A DNA stretch of 64,000 nucleotides from Isoetes taiwanensis. Lineage: Eukaryota > Streptophyta > Lycopodiopsida > Isoetales > Isoetaceae. The translations under genes were made by a program, and so were the position numbers. Positions within the stretch are counted from its first letter, which is position 1. The number at the start of each line of letters is the position of its first letter. Shown piece by piece: positions 1-11,129 of this stretch. The notes beneath the pieces were generated by a model. The model had not been told where the DNA came from. It was given only the letters and a program-made list of their open reading frames with translations, and did not search any database. The DNA is taken from positions 11,614,359-11,678,358 of the forward strand of contig JAJEKV010000010.1 of the NCBI GenBank assembly GCA_021234155.1, read 5' to 3'.

Positions 1-1212
1 GGCTTTATGAATTTGGTTAGAAACGACGCGGGGAAGAGGTCGTTAGGCTGAAAGAAAGCTGTTGAGCGAGAACCATCCGACTACGAGAGATTGCATGTTT
101 GATCAAAACAATTTATATTCAATCATTCATGGTGATTACCCACGAACCTTGTCCGGAACGGTTAAGCCCACGAGGACTTTACTTTGGTTATTGCTGATCT
201 TCCCTATGGGTTTAAGCTTAAAGGCGGCGAATCTGACGACCAGCCCTTCAAATTTTCAGAGTTTAATGCTTTTATTGAAGGAATTAAGCGGATCTCAACG
301 GCCAAACATTGGCGTTTAGTTACGTTCCATTCGAGCATGCGATCGGCTTGGTGGAATCGGCTTTCAAAAATCACTTTGGTTCTCGGTTCGGGCGGGATAT
401 GAAAACCTTATGCGGTAAGTCTTATTCGAATACAATTACTTTTCTCTTTAATAGCGTAGTGTGTATTAGGAATAGTATTTCTGTTTACGGTTTTGAAGTG
501 TTTTCTTGTTTTTGCTAATATCACTTTATATGCTTCACTAGGTACAAAGCGAACATCAACTACCATGGTGGAGGACCAAGGTTGCTTTCGACAAGGTAGA
601 GTACCTTCATGTAGCTTATTGGGTTTTGATGGGAAGAGGACCATGGACCACTTTAACAACTGCCTTTGTCAAAACTTTTCAAGCGTCCTAGAGTTTCCAG
701 CGGTCTTACGAGAAAGTGCGGGACCCAAGTGCACAAAGGCGGGGATTGTGAATCACTACCGAAACCAAAAGCTCATCAACCATCTCACGGACATGTTCAC
801 CGGCGTCAGGAGATTGGGTACTGATGCTTTCTCACGTTTACGGTACTACTATCGCATGTGCACTTAAGAAGGGGCGCAAGCTGTGTAGCCGTGGATATTG
901 ATAAGGAGAATTTTGTGCATTTTTGAAGATGAGGCCTGGCTGCCTTACCTACTTTACGGATGAAAATCGGGGAGTTAGGGGCCAAGTCTTCATCGATTAT
1001 GCTAAACTAACGTCCTCGAGAGATCTGACCTCCATTCTCGGCTCACTAGGCGATGAGGCAACCTTTGCGAGCTTAAAAAGTAGCTTTAGCTACCATTCGA
1101 AGAACAAGGAGGATACAAAACTCAAGTCCGATAAAGGAGGCGGATAGAAACGAAGGGCGAGATGATGGAGAGCGACAAAAAGAATGAGGAGGACTATGAT
1201 GTAGATCTTTGA
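1..1212 (+). pseudogene. 3' part of ParB-methyltransferase element gene (copy M1)
   Basis: This is a diverged copy of the last exons of the intact gene at 50940-54522; base 1 corresponds to about 53297. The motif IV region reads ADLPYGFKL near 190-215. A GTAAGT...CTAG intron follows at 415-541 and holds a relic of the element palindrome (TATTCGAATAC). After it come the stretch KLINHLTDMFTG and a degraded motif I (DAFS, then a frameshift). The C-terminus ends in DVDL before a TGA at 1210-1212. Reading frames are broken in several places compared with the copy at 53.4-54.5 kb. The 5' half (ParB-like part and DUF7869 partner) is outside the window or missing. Family assignment rests on the better copy. 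Confidence 0.75.
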
Positions 1213-1520
1213 CTCTCTTTGCATATTAAAATTATCATTATTTATTACAATGAATCTTCAATATTGATGTACAACAATTTATTAAAAACATAGTACTTTT
1301 TTTTCCTTTCTATTCTGGTGCTTGTTTTTTGTAATGCTTTCAGTCTCTTCAAGTCTATGCCTAAATTTTGCTACTTTTATGATTTGTGTTTCCTAAGTAC
1401 AAAGTTTTCGTCTAATAATGGGCCAAAATGGCATGAAAAAAAATGCAAACCTCTAGAAATTCTTAACAACTATCAAAAAGGCTTATTTTAGAAACTTGGT
1501 GTTTTTTAAAGGGAATCTTT

Positions 1521-1569
1521 GAAGCGGGGTGATGCAACACTCCCGTTTAATTTGCAATCGTGTTCACAA
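1521..1569. repeat. Right-end remnant of the TIR element with target-site copy (M1)
   Basis: The stretch ends in the same terminal sequence as the intact element (AATTTGCAATCGTGT, ending 1563), followed by TCACAA at 1564-1569. The subterminal hairpin seen in the intact copy is present but one arm is damaged. The downstream flank is the same as at 54882, so this is the same insertion event carried along by duplication. Confidence 0.75.
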
Positions 1570-1662
1570 CAAAAGCCCTTTTTTCGTGCATGTGGTGCAT
1601 AATGGTCAACAACCAATGGCTCATAACAAAAGCCCTCTTTTTGTGGCCTTGAAGGGCGCATG
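1564..1662. repeat. Minisatellite flank of the element, about 62-bp units
   Basis: Roughly one and a half units containing GGTCAACAACCAATGGCTCA and CAACAAAAGCCC. The same unit is repeated more fully at 46347-46487, on the other side of the intact element. It is the sequence into which the transposon inserted. Confidence 0.65.
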
Positions 1663-2514
1663 TAGTGCAGTTTCCCCGCCGGCAACACATTTCTTATCAT
1701 AACTTTTGATCCAGAGCTCTGTTTGAGATGATTTTTATTGCGTTGGAAAGCTCTCTCCGAGATCTTTTTGATGGTGTATGATATGGATATGTTTGGTTAA
1801 GTTATATATGCTAAAACAGCAATTTCTCGGCCGGGTTTGGTAGGTTTTCACATCCTACCGGTGATTATCTGAGGTTAAGCTATTGGATATTGTTTTATGG
1901 CTCATTCGAATGAAGCTTGCAAAAATTACCATGCATTTTTAGATTTTGAGGCAGTTATTAAGCAAATTCCACGGCTTCTAGATCCTTGTGCTAACAAGCA
2001 GAAAAGTTTCCCACTTTGGTTTCTCACCACAAGAATCCATGGAGGCCAAAGGCCCCGAAGGGGCCAAAAGTTTTTTCTAGTTTTTTTCTGGTTTGAATTC
2101 TAAAATTTTTGTCACCTAGGAGGCGTCCCTAAGGCCAGAAAGGGAACCAAATTTTTGCAACACAAACCATTAACATCCAACATATAAAAATTAAACCCCC
2201 CAACACATAACAACCATTGACATTAACAACCAACACATAACTACCATTGACATTAATTAACACAACCATTGGGTCCAACACATTTAAATTAAAATCCCCC
2301 TTAAACCCCCTTTGGTTTGGATGCATATTCACGGGGGTGGCGTGGGGCAGCGAGAGCCCTCATAATTGTATTTTGCGCATTACAAAATCAACACCATATA
2401 GTATTCGGAAATCTTATAGTATTTTGCAAATCTTGTTATCTGATTATAGCAAATTTTGTACTTGCATACCCCACAAGCGAGGAACTTTACGTACGGTGTA
2501 GATTAAGGAATAAG
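1663..2514. other. 3' flank of the M block; no gene seen; short tandem repeats at 2158-2290
   Basis: This non-coding flank recurs at 16290-17190 and 55000-55855. Positions 2158-2290 hold imperfect tandem copies of a roughly 30-bp unit around AACACATAAC and ACCATTGACATTAA. No convincing open reading frame or RNA gene was recognised. Confidence 0.6.
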
Positions 2515-4440
2515 GGGTGTCGAAAACATTGAATCCTTTGATGCCCTCCAGCCAGTATGACCAACCCCAAGAAACTACACATTCTCATTAATCACGTAGT
2601 TTCATGGGGTTGATAAAACGGCTAAAAATTATCAAAGAATTCAAAATTCACAACATCAGAGATGTTATGATATATTCTTTTTTTTACTATCCTTATTATA
2701 CATACCTTTTGATAATTTAAGACCTATAAAATTATAGCATCTTTGTATCGGAAGGTGCGTACATACCTTTTAGGCGTTCTTTTTGCCACGCCACAAATGT
2801 GCCACGCTCTCCCGATTATTGTCGCCACCGGGATGTCTTCTTGGAAGAGCTTCATCGTCATAGTTGCAATTTATAATGCTCACTTTCTGGCTTGTTTCCA
2901 AGAGGGCCGCCATGGCACTTAGATTGAGGGTCGGTCTTGATTTTATATAATCCAAGTCGGCGCTTCAAACTACTTGTTAATAGATAGCATTCTTCTCGGT
3001 AACGATAATTGAAAATATTAAAGAATGATTTCATGAGCGGTCTTCAAGAATATAATATGTTTCAAAACGGTCTTCAAATCCTACTCACCATAGTTAAGTA
3101 GGCATGATAGCGTGTCGATCGGTCGGAGGCGATCGCTAAAGTCGAGGCGATCGATCGGTCGAGGAAGGCCGAGTTGATCGAGCAAGGAGGCGGTCGGCCG
3201 GGAAGAAGTCGGCGAGTCGATGCGGTTTCTTGAAAAATTAGGTGGCGAATGAATAATTCGGCGTGCCACATAGGCGTTTCTTGAAAATAATAAAAATAAA
3301 TATTCGTGGATGTGCTTTAATAAGAAAATTAAGTTTTTTAATTGGAAATGAGCAGGATAAGCGGTTAATATAGGCGAGATAAATTGTAATTTAAAATCGG
3401 ATAGCAATCTGACGGTTCAGATAATGCACCCATACGCATAAATTTGAATCGCGTCCCATAACATTACATTGAACATTCTGGCGATATGGTGTCTGGAGGA
3501 TCTGGCGCAATGAGAGGTAGAAGCGGAGGAGAGGTAGGGAGGGAGGCTGACGGGCCCTTTCGGAAGTTCACGAGCGGTCGGCGACAACTTTCGAAGCGGG
3601 TATTTACTATTTCTTCTCGATTTCTCACGGTTTACGTATTTATTTTTAAGTTTTGTCTCTTCATGCATGTCTTTTTTATCATTTTTTTCTTTTGTCTCAC
3701 GTGTTATTTCTATTTTTTATATTGTTTTACGTGTCATTTCTCTTTGCTTTTACTACCTTGTTTTGTATGTTTTTTGTTCTAATCTTCTCCTCTACTCTGT
3801 GTTTTTTGTTTTTTGTTTTATAATCTTCTCCTGTATTCTCGGTTCAGTATATTGTAGACCGTTTAATTAGAGTTTCTTGCACTTGTTTGTTTTAATAGTT
3901 CCGTTACGTATTCTCGGTTCTTTCGATAAGTCTTTTTCTAGCCTAGTATGTCTCTTGTAATATAGAGGCGTCGTGGGGCCTCTCTTGCATGAGCCTCTTG
4001 AGCCACGACCTCTGTAGGCTTGTTGGGATCATTACCTCAGGGAGGTAATGGATCTGGCGGACTTCGGTTATGCCCCTTGTCAGGCATTAACCTCGGTGTA
4101 CTTGTGATTATGTATATAAGCTTGTGCGGTATGTCGGCATCCTTATTGCTACTAAAGTTTTCCCCGAAACCCTTGGTGAGGGGGTTTTAATCTGGTAGTA
4201 TCGCTGTTGCTCTCTCTCTTTGTACTTGGGTCCCATAGGCGGTTGGTCTCGTGGACGATAAAATCATATTCTATTCTATTCTATTCTAAAAACACGCTTC
4301 GGTAGCGATTTATAATATAGAGCGTCATGAACCCCTGATTGTTTTTGGCTGTCTCTGCTACTTTTCTTGTATACCATGCTTGTTTTCCGTAGTAAGGCTT
4401 CTATCAAAAGCTCGGCGTGATTTCATTACTCACCATATGA
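2515..4440. other. N1 block upstream region, no recognised gene
   Basis: This region recurs in five copies (11660, 17191, 26617 and 55856 start the others). It contains a poly-pyrimidine tract at about 3640-3850 and a conserved stretch ending at about 4440 just before the ParB-like coding segment. Its position and T-richness suggest 5' untranslated or promoter sequence, but no promoter element was identified with confidence. A 302-bp insertion sits inside it (separate entry). Confidence 0.5.
3986..4287. mobile_element. 302-bp insertion with ATTCT tail, present in N1, absent in N2 and N4
   Basis: Alignment by eye shows the flank GGCCTCTCT joined directly to AAAAACACGC at about 13102 (N2) and 28089 (N4), while N1, N3 and N5 carry about 300-315 extra bases. 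The inserted piece ends in a run of ATTCT repeats and has no open reading frame. A short simple-repeat tail is typical of retroposons such as SINEs, but I could not find clear pol III boxes or an unambiguous target duplication. Deletion from N2 and N4 is the alternative. Confidence 0.5.
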
Positions 4441-5592
4441 TTGTAACTTCGGGGATCCTCTAAAAATGTGAAAAAAAAAAGCAAAGCTGCGCGAGGTCAA
4501 AGGGACATCGGCATCGAAAAAACCAAAACGGAGGAAAATATATCGATTCTGGATTTGGCCGCGTTGTGACCATGGGACGATCTGGCCAGGAATAATAAAG
4601 GCTCAGGTAGAGCCTCAGGTGTCGAGAAGAAGATTTACGAGAGGGCTCACGAATGGTATGTGGAGATCTTCAAGACTAGCGGAAAGAGCAGATGTTATGT
4701 TCATGTCTAGATTTAAAGAAAACAGATCAAATGAAGAAACAAGGTATTACGATCACATGTGAAAAAACGGGGCGATTCATCTTTGTTCCATTATTACTTG
4801 AAGCGAATTGAGAAAAATAAAAAGTATTGAAGAAGTTAAATTACTGCGGTGCGGTTCCTTTAAAAGAAACAGCCCTAAGAGCGGATGAGGCCTTGAGATA
4901 ACCTCTTCAAATTTGTTTGGTCGGTGGTGAACCATTGACACCAAAAAATATGTGAAGGTCTCTCGGTGTGAGAAGAGCAATCGATTACAAGGCCGTCGAC
5001 TAGTGTGTACCTACAAGCTTTAAAAAGAGAAGGAAGATGCAAGTTCTAGAGGCGGGGAAACACCCGGGCGTTCTCGCATTCTGAGATATGACTAGTGATA
5101 GCGATAAAGGCGAAGGCAGGTTAGAGGCCATGAGCAAACTCAAAGTATGCGGACAAGTATATCAGGCCTTAACTTCATGCATCGGTCCATGTCGGCGAGG
5201 CTTTTCAAATCCACGAAGGCTATGTTTGTCGGCGAGAAGATACGACAAAGCGACCGCATAATGGAAATAGTCAACGGCATGATAGAAAACCAGGCGGGTG
5301 CCAATGCGGCGAGATGTGGTGCCTTTTGATATGAAAGGCGAAAAAGGTGTTGATATGGAATAAACTTGAAGATTTAATTGGCAACCTGGATATTCACTTC
5401 ATGATAATAGATGGCCAACATTGATAGAAATGAGAAAGGTTTTGATCAGTCAAGCACAAAAAACTGGAAATCAGTTATTCTATAGACTATACTCAGTCAG
5501 AAATTGCCGGTTCCTCAGTGGCTCAACAACGGCGGCGAGAATTAGCGAAATCGGCTCTTGAATGACATGGGAAAGACATTCCTATACAAAAG
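4441..5592 (+). pseudogene. ParB/sulfiredoxin-like coding segment, lineage 2 (copy N1)
   Basis: Translated pieces in changing frames include KKIYERAHEWYVEIFKT near 4630-4680, GLNFMHRSMSARLFKSTKAM near 5165-5225, and HFMIIDGQH at 5394-5420. The last motif resembles the DGxHR core of ParB/sulfiredoxin-fold proteins, which bind DNA or hydrolyse CTP/ATP in other systems. The segment ends at a splice-donor-like AAAAG/GTATTT at 5592. Unlike N2 and N4, it is followed by a P block, not by the downstream methyltransferase-like exons, so this copy is truncated. Frames are interrupted several times. The family call is a motif-level inference. Confidence 0.5.
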
Positions 5593-5635
5593 GTATTTTA
5601 TTTTCCCACACATAGCTAGTCTGGAACTTCCAAAC

Positions 5636-5742
5636 CGCGCCAGGCGCGATTTGCTGCTTTAATGTGCATGTCCTATAGCGTTCCAAATCGCACCAGGCGC
5701 GTTTTCGTTAATCACGTACTTACAGGAAACGCGCCTGGTGCG
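5636..5742. repeat. Cluster of three CGCGCCAGGCGCG palindromes
   Basis: Near-perfect 13-bp palindromes lie at 5636-5648, 5689-5701 (one mismatch) and 5730-5742 (one mismatch), each embedded in AAAT/TTTT-type flanks and about 40-50 bp apart. They follow the splice-donor-like end of the ParB-like segment, so they sit in or just after intron sequence. Confidence 0.75.
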
Positions 5743-5829
5743 ATTTCTTCATGTGGCATATGTGACCTAAAATGCATAAAAACATATAGTAAGTTAGCAT
5801 ATCCAAATAACATTTCCCTAGCATATCCA

Positions 5830-6200
5830 AATAACATCTCCCTAGCATGAGTTAACCTATAATATATTAACCTATAATAACCTTAAATGTTGTAACCTTA
5901 GAAACAACTTTTAAGGTTATTATAGGATTAACAATTACAGGTTAGAAGTTAATTATAGGTTATTATAGGTTAGAAGTTTTAAGGTAGGTTATTATAGGTT
6001 AAAAGTTAAGGTTAGAAGAAGTAAGTTTACAACTTTTAAGGTTAGAAGTTATAAGGTTAAAATTTCTAACCTTAAATAAATATAACCTTAAAACTTCTAA
6101 AACTTAAAACTTCTAAATTCTAATTCAAACCCTTAAACTTAAAACCTTAACTATTAACTTATAACCTTAAAATATTACCTTAAAATTTCTTATCTAACAT
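5830..6200. repeat. AT-rich AACCTTA/TAAGGTT degenerate repeat (P1)
   Basis: A low-complexity tract of AACCTTA, TTATAGGTTA and their complements. It starts as one strand-sense and ends as the other, so it could fold back on itself. Copies lie at 20505-20870, 40325-40690 and 59210-59578. Confidence 0.8.
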
Positions 6201-6987
6201 ATATAAGCGGTGTGATTTTTGTTTGAAAAATAGGTTCCTAATATTTCGTCATTTGAGAAGGGCTCTCAGGTGGACCGTTAGTTTTAGCCATTTTTTTTTT
6301 TTCTCCCTTATTTTCTTTGTCCCTGCGTGGTGGTAGGGAACTAGTTCTTTGCATCCCTGTTCCACCATAGCCGGAAACTCAAGCATTGGGGCTAGGAAAT
6401 TTCAAGGGCCAAATCCATGCATATGCGCTTTCTGGTGCGCGAGAGCGTTTCTTTCTTTGGGCAAAGTCTAGGTACTCGAGTGGCAAACGCTTTGAATGTG
6501 GGTTTATATATATTTACGGAAAAGCTCGGATCATTACCCGATGTCGGCGCCTATTACGATGCATAACGAGAATCTTTTTAGCTTTTTGAGGCCAAGGGGA
6601 AACTATTTGTCTTTGTCTTTGCTAAATCTCGTTTCGGCATTGTAGAATTTATGCGGATAGCAACGAGAGCTTAGCCCAAAAGCAGCTATGTTTCGGCATT
6701 GATCGACTTCCGAGATCGCATCGTAGAAGAACCAAATTTAAAATTGAGAGTGTACGAAAGGGAAACTTTCGAAAGGGAAACGAGTTGTTGGGCACAAACA
6801 TGGCGCACCTTAATCTTCAATCTCTAGAAGCTTTTGGTAGTTCAAAGAGGTAGTCTAAAAGAGGGGAGCACTTGAATGGCGATCTTAGAAGCGGCGGTGT
6901 ATGAACTGGGTTGCATCAAACAATGTGTTCGCAAAATCTTCTCCGTTAGCAAGGTCCATCAGCTGAAGATGATGAAGAAGCCTAAAT
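6201..6987. other. P1 spacer, weakly coding-looking, not recognised
   Basis: The sequence is conserved in all four P blocks and contains short open stretches, but nothing I can assign. It may be further captured exon sequence upstream of the ABCG fragment. Confidence 0.3.
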
Positions 6988-7206
6988 GACCCCATTGCAG
7001 AGTTATTCTCGGAGCTAACAAAGAGAGAAAAGGCTGCTGGTATTGTTCTGGAAGCTGATGTTGACCTTTATATGAAGGTATTTCCATTTGTCAATAACTT
7101 TTCTGCTATTCAAGGTTATATTTTGTATGTGCATAACATGTTTTTCCTTCACAGGCCCAGGTCGTCACAGATTATATATTGAAGAGTCTTTTATGCAAGA
7201 AAGTCT
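6988..7206 (+). pseudogene. PDR-type ABCG transporter fragment (P1)
   Basis: Two exon pieces are separated by a GTATTT...CACAG intron (7078-7154). The first reads ELTKREKAAGIV then ADVDLYMK; the second reads AQVVTDYILKSLL. This matches the stretch of plant full-size ABCG (PDR) transporters between the first Walker A and the first ABC signature, which typically reads LSRREKEAGI...D-D-YMK...VVTDYILK-LGL. The Walker motifs, the ABC signature and all membrane segments are absent here. It is a short captured or relic piece, not a working gene. Confidence 0.75.
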
Positions 7207-7964
7207 ATTTCAGTTTTCTTAAGGATAAGTGCTCACGCAAACTTCCGCGGTATTGTGCGATCTGGTTTCGAATTTCTTGGATCCCGCCCGGTTCGGATCG
7301 TTTCTTAAGCGATTCTGAGAAAGGGCGGGGTCACCGCAATCCGACGTTACTAACTAAGAGGACCCTGAAAGCCTTTGTTACGAGATTAGAGATGGCAAAT
7401 ATTAGAAAACCCCTGTTTTGAGCTCTGGCCGAATATCAGAAATGTCCTCCCTGCTCGGCCAGAAGAATCTAAATCATCATAATTTGGATGCTCTGCTCTG
7501 CCTATGGTGCCAGCTGTGGGCAATTTTGTGCTTAGTACCTTTAAGCTTGGGTGTAAAAGGTACTTGCTCTGCAAGCAATCCCTGCTCTGGATCTTGAGCA
7601 AGGTCAGATGTCGAAGCCTAAGCGAGGCCCAAGCTGTGAATCTAATGGGGCATGCTGGAAGCCCTAAGTGAGGCCCAAGATGTGAATCTGGTGGCTCATG
7701 CAGGAACCCAGATTGTTAGAACTCCACAAGCTCAAAACAATGGTTCGGTTATGACATTTTTCCTAACGGGCATTGCAACCAGGTAAAAAACCCATTTCTC
7801 TAAAGCATCAAGATGCTCTATACCATCTCCTCTCCTCTATCAAATTTATGTCTGTGGAAGAGCCGCTGCAGCATCCCAGTGCCATTTCTGAGGACTCTGT
7901 TTTTCAGTCTCATCAGAGTTTCTGAGATTTCTGAGATTTTTTTGGTCTGAGACCTGCACTTAAA
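7207..7964. other. P1 spacer between ABCG and CYP704 fragments, unassigned
   Basis: Short open stretches on both strands are shared with P4 at near identity, but no family was recognised. Part of it may be exon or intron sequence of the captured loci. Confidence 0.3.
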
Positions 7965-9080
7965 ATGATCAGTCTGGCAGCTTCGGAATTGGGTTCTTCT
8001 CCATCAGGGATGATATTTGCAGCAAGATTCGGAGTTGCAGGTTTTCTAATTTACCTCTTTATCCTCCACTGGCACGTGGCACAGACCTGCATGCCTGAAA
8101 ACTCTTCCTGTGTTTGGAATTTCTATAGAGTTAGTAAAAATTATCATCGTATGCATGATTGGCTACTAGAATAGTTTGAGCAATCTACCTTTAAGCCCAT
8201 GCGGATTGAGGATATGCCTATCTTGTGGACCACGAGCGTTGAACACATTTTGAAGATCAACTTCGAGAATTATCTAAAGGTATTCATAGTTTACCTCATC
8301 ATTTTAGTTTCAATTGTGGTCATTTGGGATCTAATTCTAATTGATCTATCAATTAGGGAGAACAATTTCATGAAGTGATGGAGGTTCTTTTAGGTGATGG
8401 CATTTTTAATTCTGATGGAAGCTCTAGAAGACAAAGGAAAGCTGCTAGTTTTGAATTTGCATCTACAGTTTTGAGAGATTTTAGCACACTGGTATTAGGA
8501 ATTATGCTATAAAGCTCTCAAGCATTATCCAGGGTTCAATTGCAAGAGAAACTACATTTGACATGCAGGTAAGGAGACATTTTACCCTAAATCTGTCTTC
8601 CAAGTCCTTATACTAAAAAAACTTTGATGCCAATTTCGTGTCTAATGTTAAAATTGACCAAGTCTATGTCAATTTCATCATCTAAGTTTTGTATGAACAA
8701 TTTACACCAATCTATTCATCTTATCCTTGATTTGCAGGACCTGTTTATGCGCATGACCCTAGACTCTATATGCAAGCTTGGATTTGGAGTTGAAATAGGA
8801 ACTCTGTCTCCATCGCTTCCAGAGAATCCATTTGCAATTGCATTTGACAATGCAAATGCCATTATTTAGATATTTGTGGACCCTTTTACGGAGAATCAAG
8901 CACTATTTTAACATAAACCGGGAAGCATTACTCCATAAAGAGTGCAAAAATTGTAGATGAATTCACCTACAAAGTGATCAGAACAAGAAAGAGATTGGAA
9001 ACAATTAAAGCCATGTCTGCATAAAAGTGGAGTCTCGGAAATAAACTAGGTAGGGGGATATTAAAACTGAAATTATATGT
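7965..9080 (+). pseudogene. CYP704-family cytochrome P450, N-terminal half (P1)
   Basis: Three exons can be traced. Exon 1 (7965-8279) has a hydrophobic anchor (FGVAGFLIYLFILHW) and YHRMHDWLLE. Exon 2 (8357-8568) encodes LLGDGIFN and SFEFASTVLRDFS. Exon 3 (8738 on) encodes DLFMRMTLDSICKLGFGVEI. This is the order found in CYP704 fatty-acid omega-hydroxylases, which act at the ER. The I-helix, ExxR and heme-cysteine regions are absent. An in-frame TAG after YHRMHDWLLE is shared by all four copies, and exon 3 here has an extra frameshift near 8866. Confidence 0.85.
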
Positions 9081-10062
9081 TAGCGAAGGTCATCTAAGGT
9101 TGGAGATGGAGTAAAATGATGCCAGTCTTTGGCAAATCTGATAAGCCATTTTGATTTTTCATTCCTAACAATATTCTTAGGACTTTGAGCAAATAATCAC
9201 CTTTTGTAATTCCTCTCATCAATAACATTTTTTATAAGCAACTTTCGCATCTATTTGACCTCCAGGGCAGCTTATTATAAGAATCACTCGATATCAAAGT
9301 TTTAATATTCCCAACAAAATTACCCATGACATGCATTTGCCATCTTGCACTTTGAAATCTAGATGTTTGAAGTGCGATATCATGTTGGGAGAGCGTGTTA
9401 TGCCTTGTGGTAGATATTAGATATTAGTATGATATCATGTTAGAGGACATGCTAATCAATATGTATTTTGTGACTAAAGAAATCTTTCAATGAGAACTCT
9501 AGCATTGAAATGGCATTTTTTCTTAGATAATGTCAATTATTATGCAACCATGTCATTTTAAGGTCTTCTAAAATACATATGAAACTTCTAATGTTAATTC
9601 CCATTTTGAATCCCATTTTGAGATATACTATAGATTAGGTTGGAGATGTTTTTTTTACCCCAAGTCAAGGTGACACAAATTCCCTTGCAATGCATTTTAG
9701 AAAAAAATGTTAGTGACCTCCCTCCCAGGTGCATTGAGGAAACGAGAAATGTTCATGGCCTTGGTGTACGATAAATTTCTTGTAACTTATAACCTTAACC
9801 CCTTGTAATAAATTTTTGGCGGCAGTTATTATGGCTGGATGCCAATTTTAAAGTAGTTATTACTTTCAATTTACACTCCCTTCCGAACTTCTGGTGCGAT
9901 TTCAACTTAAGTGATTTTTCGAACAATCTCTCTACAATCTCGGTGTGAAACTACGCTTACAATCGTCTGGAAGCTTTCGAGATTTTCGAGCTTCTCGGCT
10001 TCGGCTTCGGCTAAAGCTTTTGGATTGGCTAAAGCATTTCGGAGCCGGCCGGTAAGTAATTT
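9081..10062. other. P1 non-coding stretch
   Basis: AT-rich sequence conserved across P copies; includes a repeated GATATCATGTTAG at about 9380 and 9433. No gene seen. Confidence 0.5.
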
Positions 10063-10300
10063 TTGAGCCGGCGGCCCCAGGCTTCCCGAGTTTACGGCTC
10101 TATGTGGCTTCTACAATCTTTCACGCTTTTTCTCGTGGCTTTTAAACTACCTACAATCTTACGTTTTTTCTCTGTAGCTTTTCGGCTTCTACAATCTTAC
10201 GCTTTGGTTTTACGCTCAAAGGTTTCTACAAAGCTTTTCGGCTCAAAGGTTTCGGCTTCTTCGGCTCAAATCAACTTTTGTTTTCGACTTTTGGTTTAGT
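10063..10300. repeat. Tandem repeat around GGCTTCTACAATCTT (P1)
   Basis: Imperfect copies of a roughly 40-46-bp unit containing GTGGCTTTTCGGCTTCTACA. The family recurs at 24766-24930, 44610-44770 and 63537-63680. Open frames through it are low-complexity Ser/Phe/Leu-rich and are repeat-derived, so I do not call a protein. Confidence 0.7.
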
Positions 10301-10500
10301 CTTGAAGGCAAAGGCTCAAATCTCAGAATGAGAAAACAAAGAGGTTAGTATTTCATGTTCTTTACTTAAAAGTCGTTATCTTATTCTTGTTTTTATTTTG
10401 GTATTTGAAAGTTACGTTCTATCGCTTTATCGGTATATATGAGCTTGAGGGGTTAATCAAGGGGAGTGCTTGGCTTAGACTTTTAGATGCATGGGTCCGC

Positions 10501-10870
10501 CCGGCTTGACACCTTGATATATAGATCTATTGTTTATAAACATCCTCTATTGCTTATAAACATGTTCTATTGCTTATATGATCTTGCTCTATGATCTTGC
10601 TCTATCTATTGCTTATAAACATGTTCTATTGCTTGTATGATCTTGCTCTATGATCTTGCTCTATCTGCTCTAAATAATGAACCAAAACAATGAACTAAAT
10701 AATGAACTAAACAAGGAGTATTATTATTATATATCTGTATTTATCGGTTCTTATTCTATGCTCTATCGTTCTATGAGTTCTTATTACGCTCTATCGCTCT
10801 TAGATTTGCTCTATCTATTTCCACGGCCCCGTTATTATTTTTCGCATTTTTTTTCTATAGATGATATGTT
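10501..10870. repeat. Short tandem repeats TCTATTGCTTATAAACATG / GATCTTGCTCTAT (P1)
   Basis: Interleaved short repeats with units of about 13-35 bp, shared with 25200-25510 and 45050-45340. The unit TATCTGCTC in the 45-kb copy appears here as TATCGCTC or similar, an example of the site-specific corruption noted in the findings. Confidence 0.65.
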
Positions 10871-11129
10871 AGAATGAAATCGGCTTGCAAGCATTCTAGT
10901 TGGCTTCTAATTTCCCACTAGGTTAATCAAATGGCGCCCGGGGCGTTTCTAGTTGACCTTTCTATTTATCTCGACTTTATACAAATCGGCGGTAGCGTGT
11001 GAAATAGATCGTGAAAAAAAAAAACAATATAGCAAGCGGCGCTGGCGGTTTTTGGATTTCTATATTTAGAATCATTTACAGGGGAGAGGAATATCATTTG
11101 CTAATTAGTTAATTTCTTCGTTCTAGTGC

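Noticed and set aside
3640-3860. Membrane-protein-like frames rich in Phe and Leu (also at 12783, 18162, 27760, 57027)
   Set aside because: They are translations of a poly-pyrimidine tract, change frame between copies and lack start context or conservation as protein.
3930-4300. LTR of a copia/gypsy retrotransposon
   Set aside because: No TG...CA ends, primer-binding site, polypurine tract or gag/pol sequence nearby; the piece is better described as a short insertion with an ATTCT tail.
5840-6190. AACCTTA tract as interstitial telomere repeat
   Set aside because: The plant telomere unit is TTTAGGG; no such unit is present and the tract is irregular.
10063-10299. Ser/Phe-rich open frames at 10063, 24756, 44573 and 63520
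   Set aside because: They arise from the GGCTTCTACAATC tandem repeat; frames are open by composition and differ between copies.
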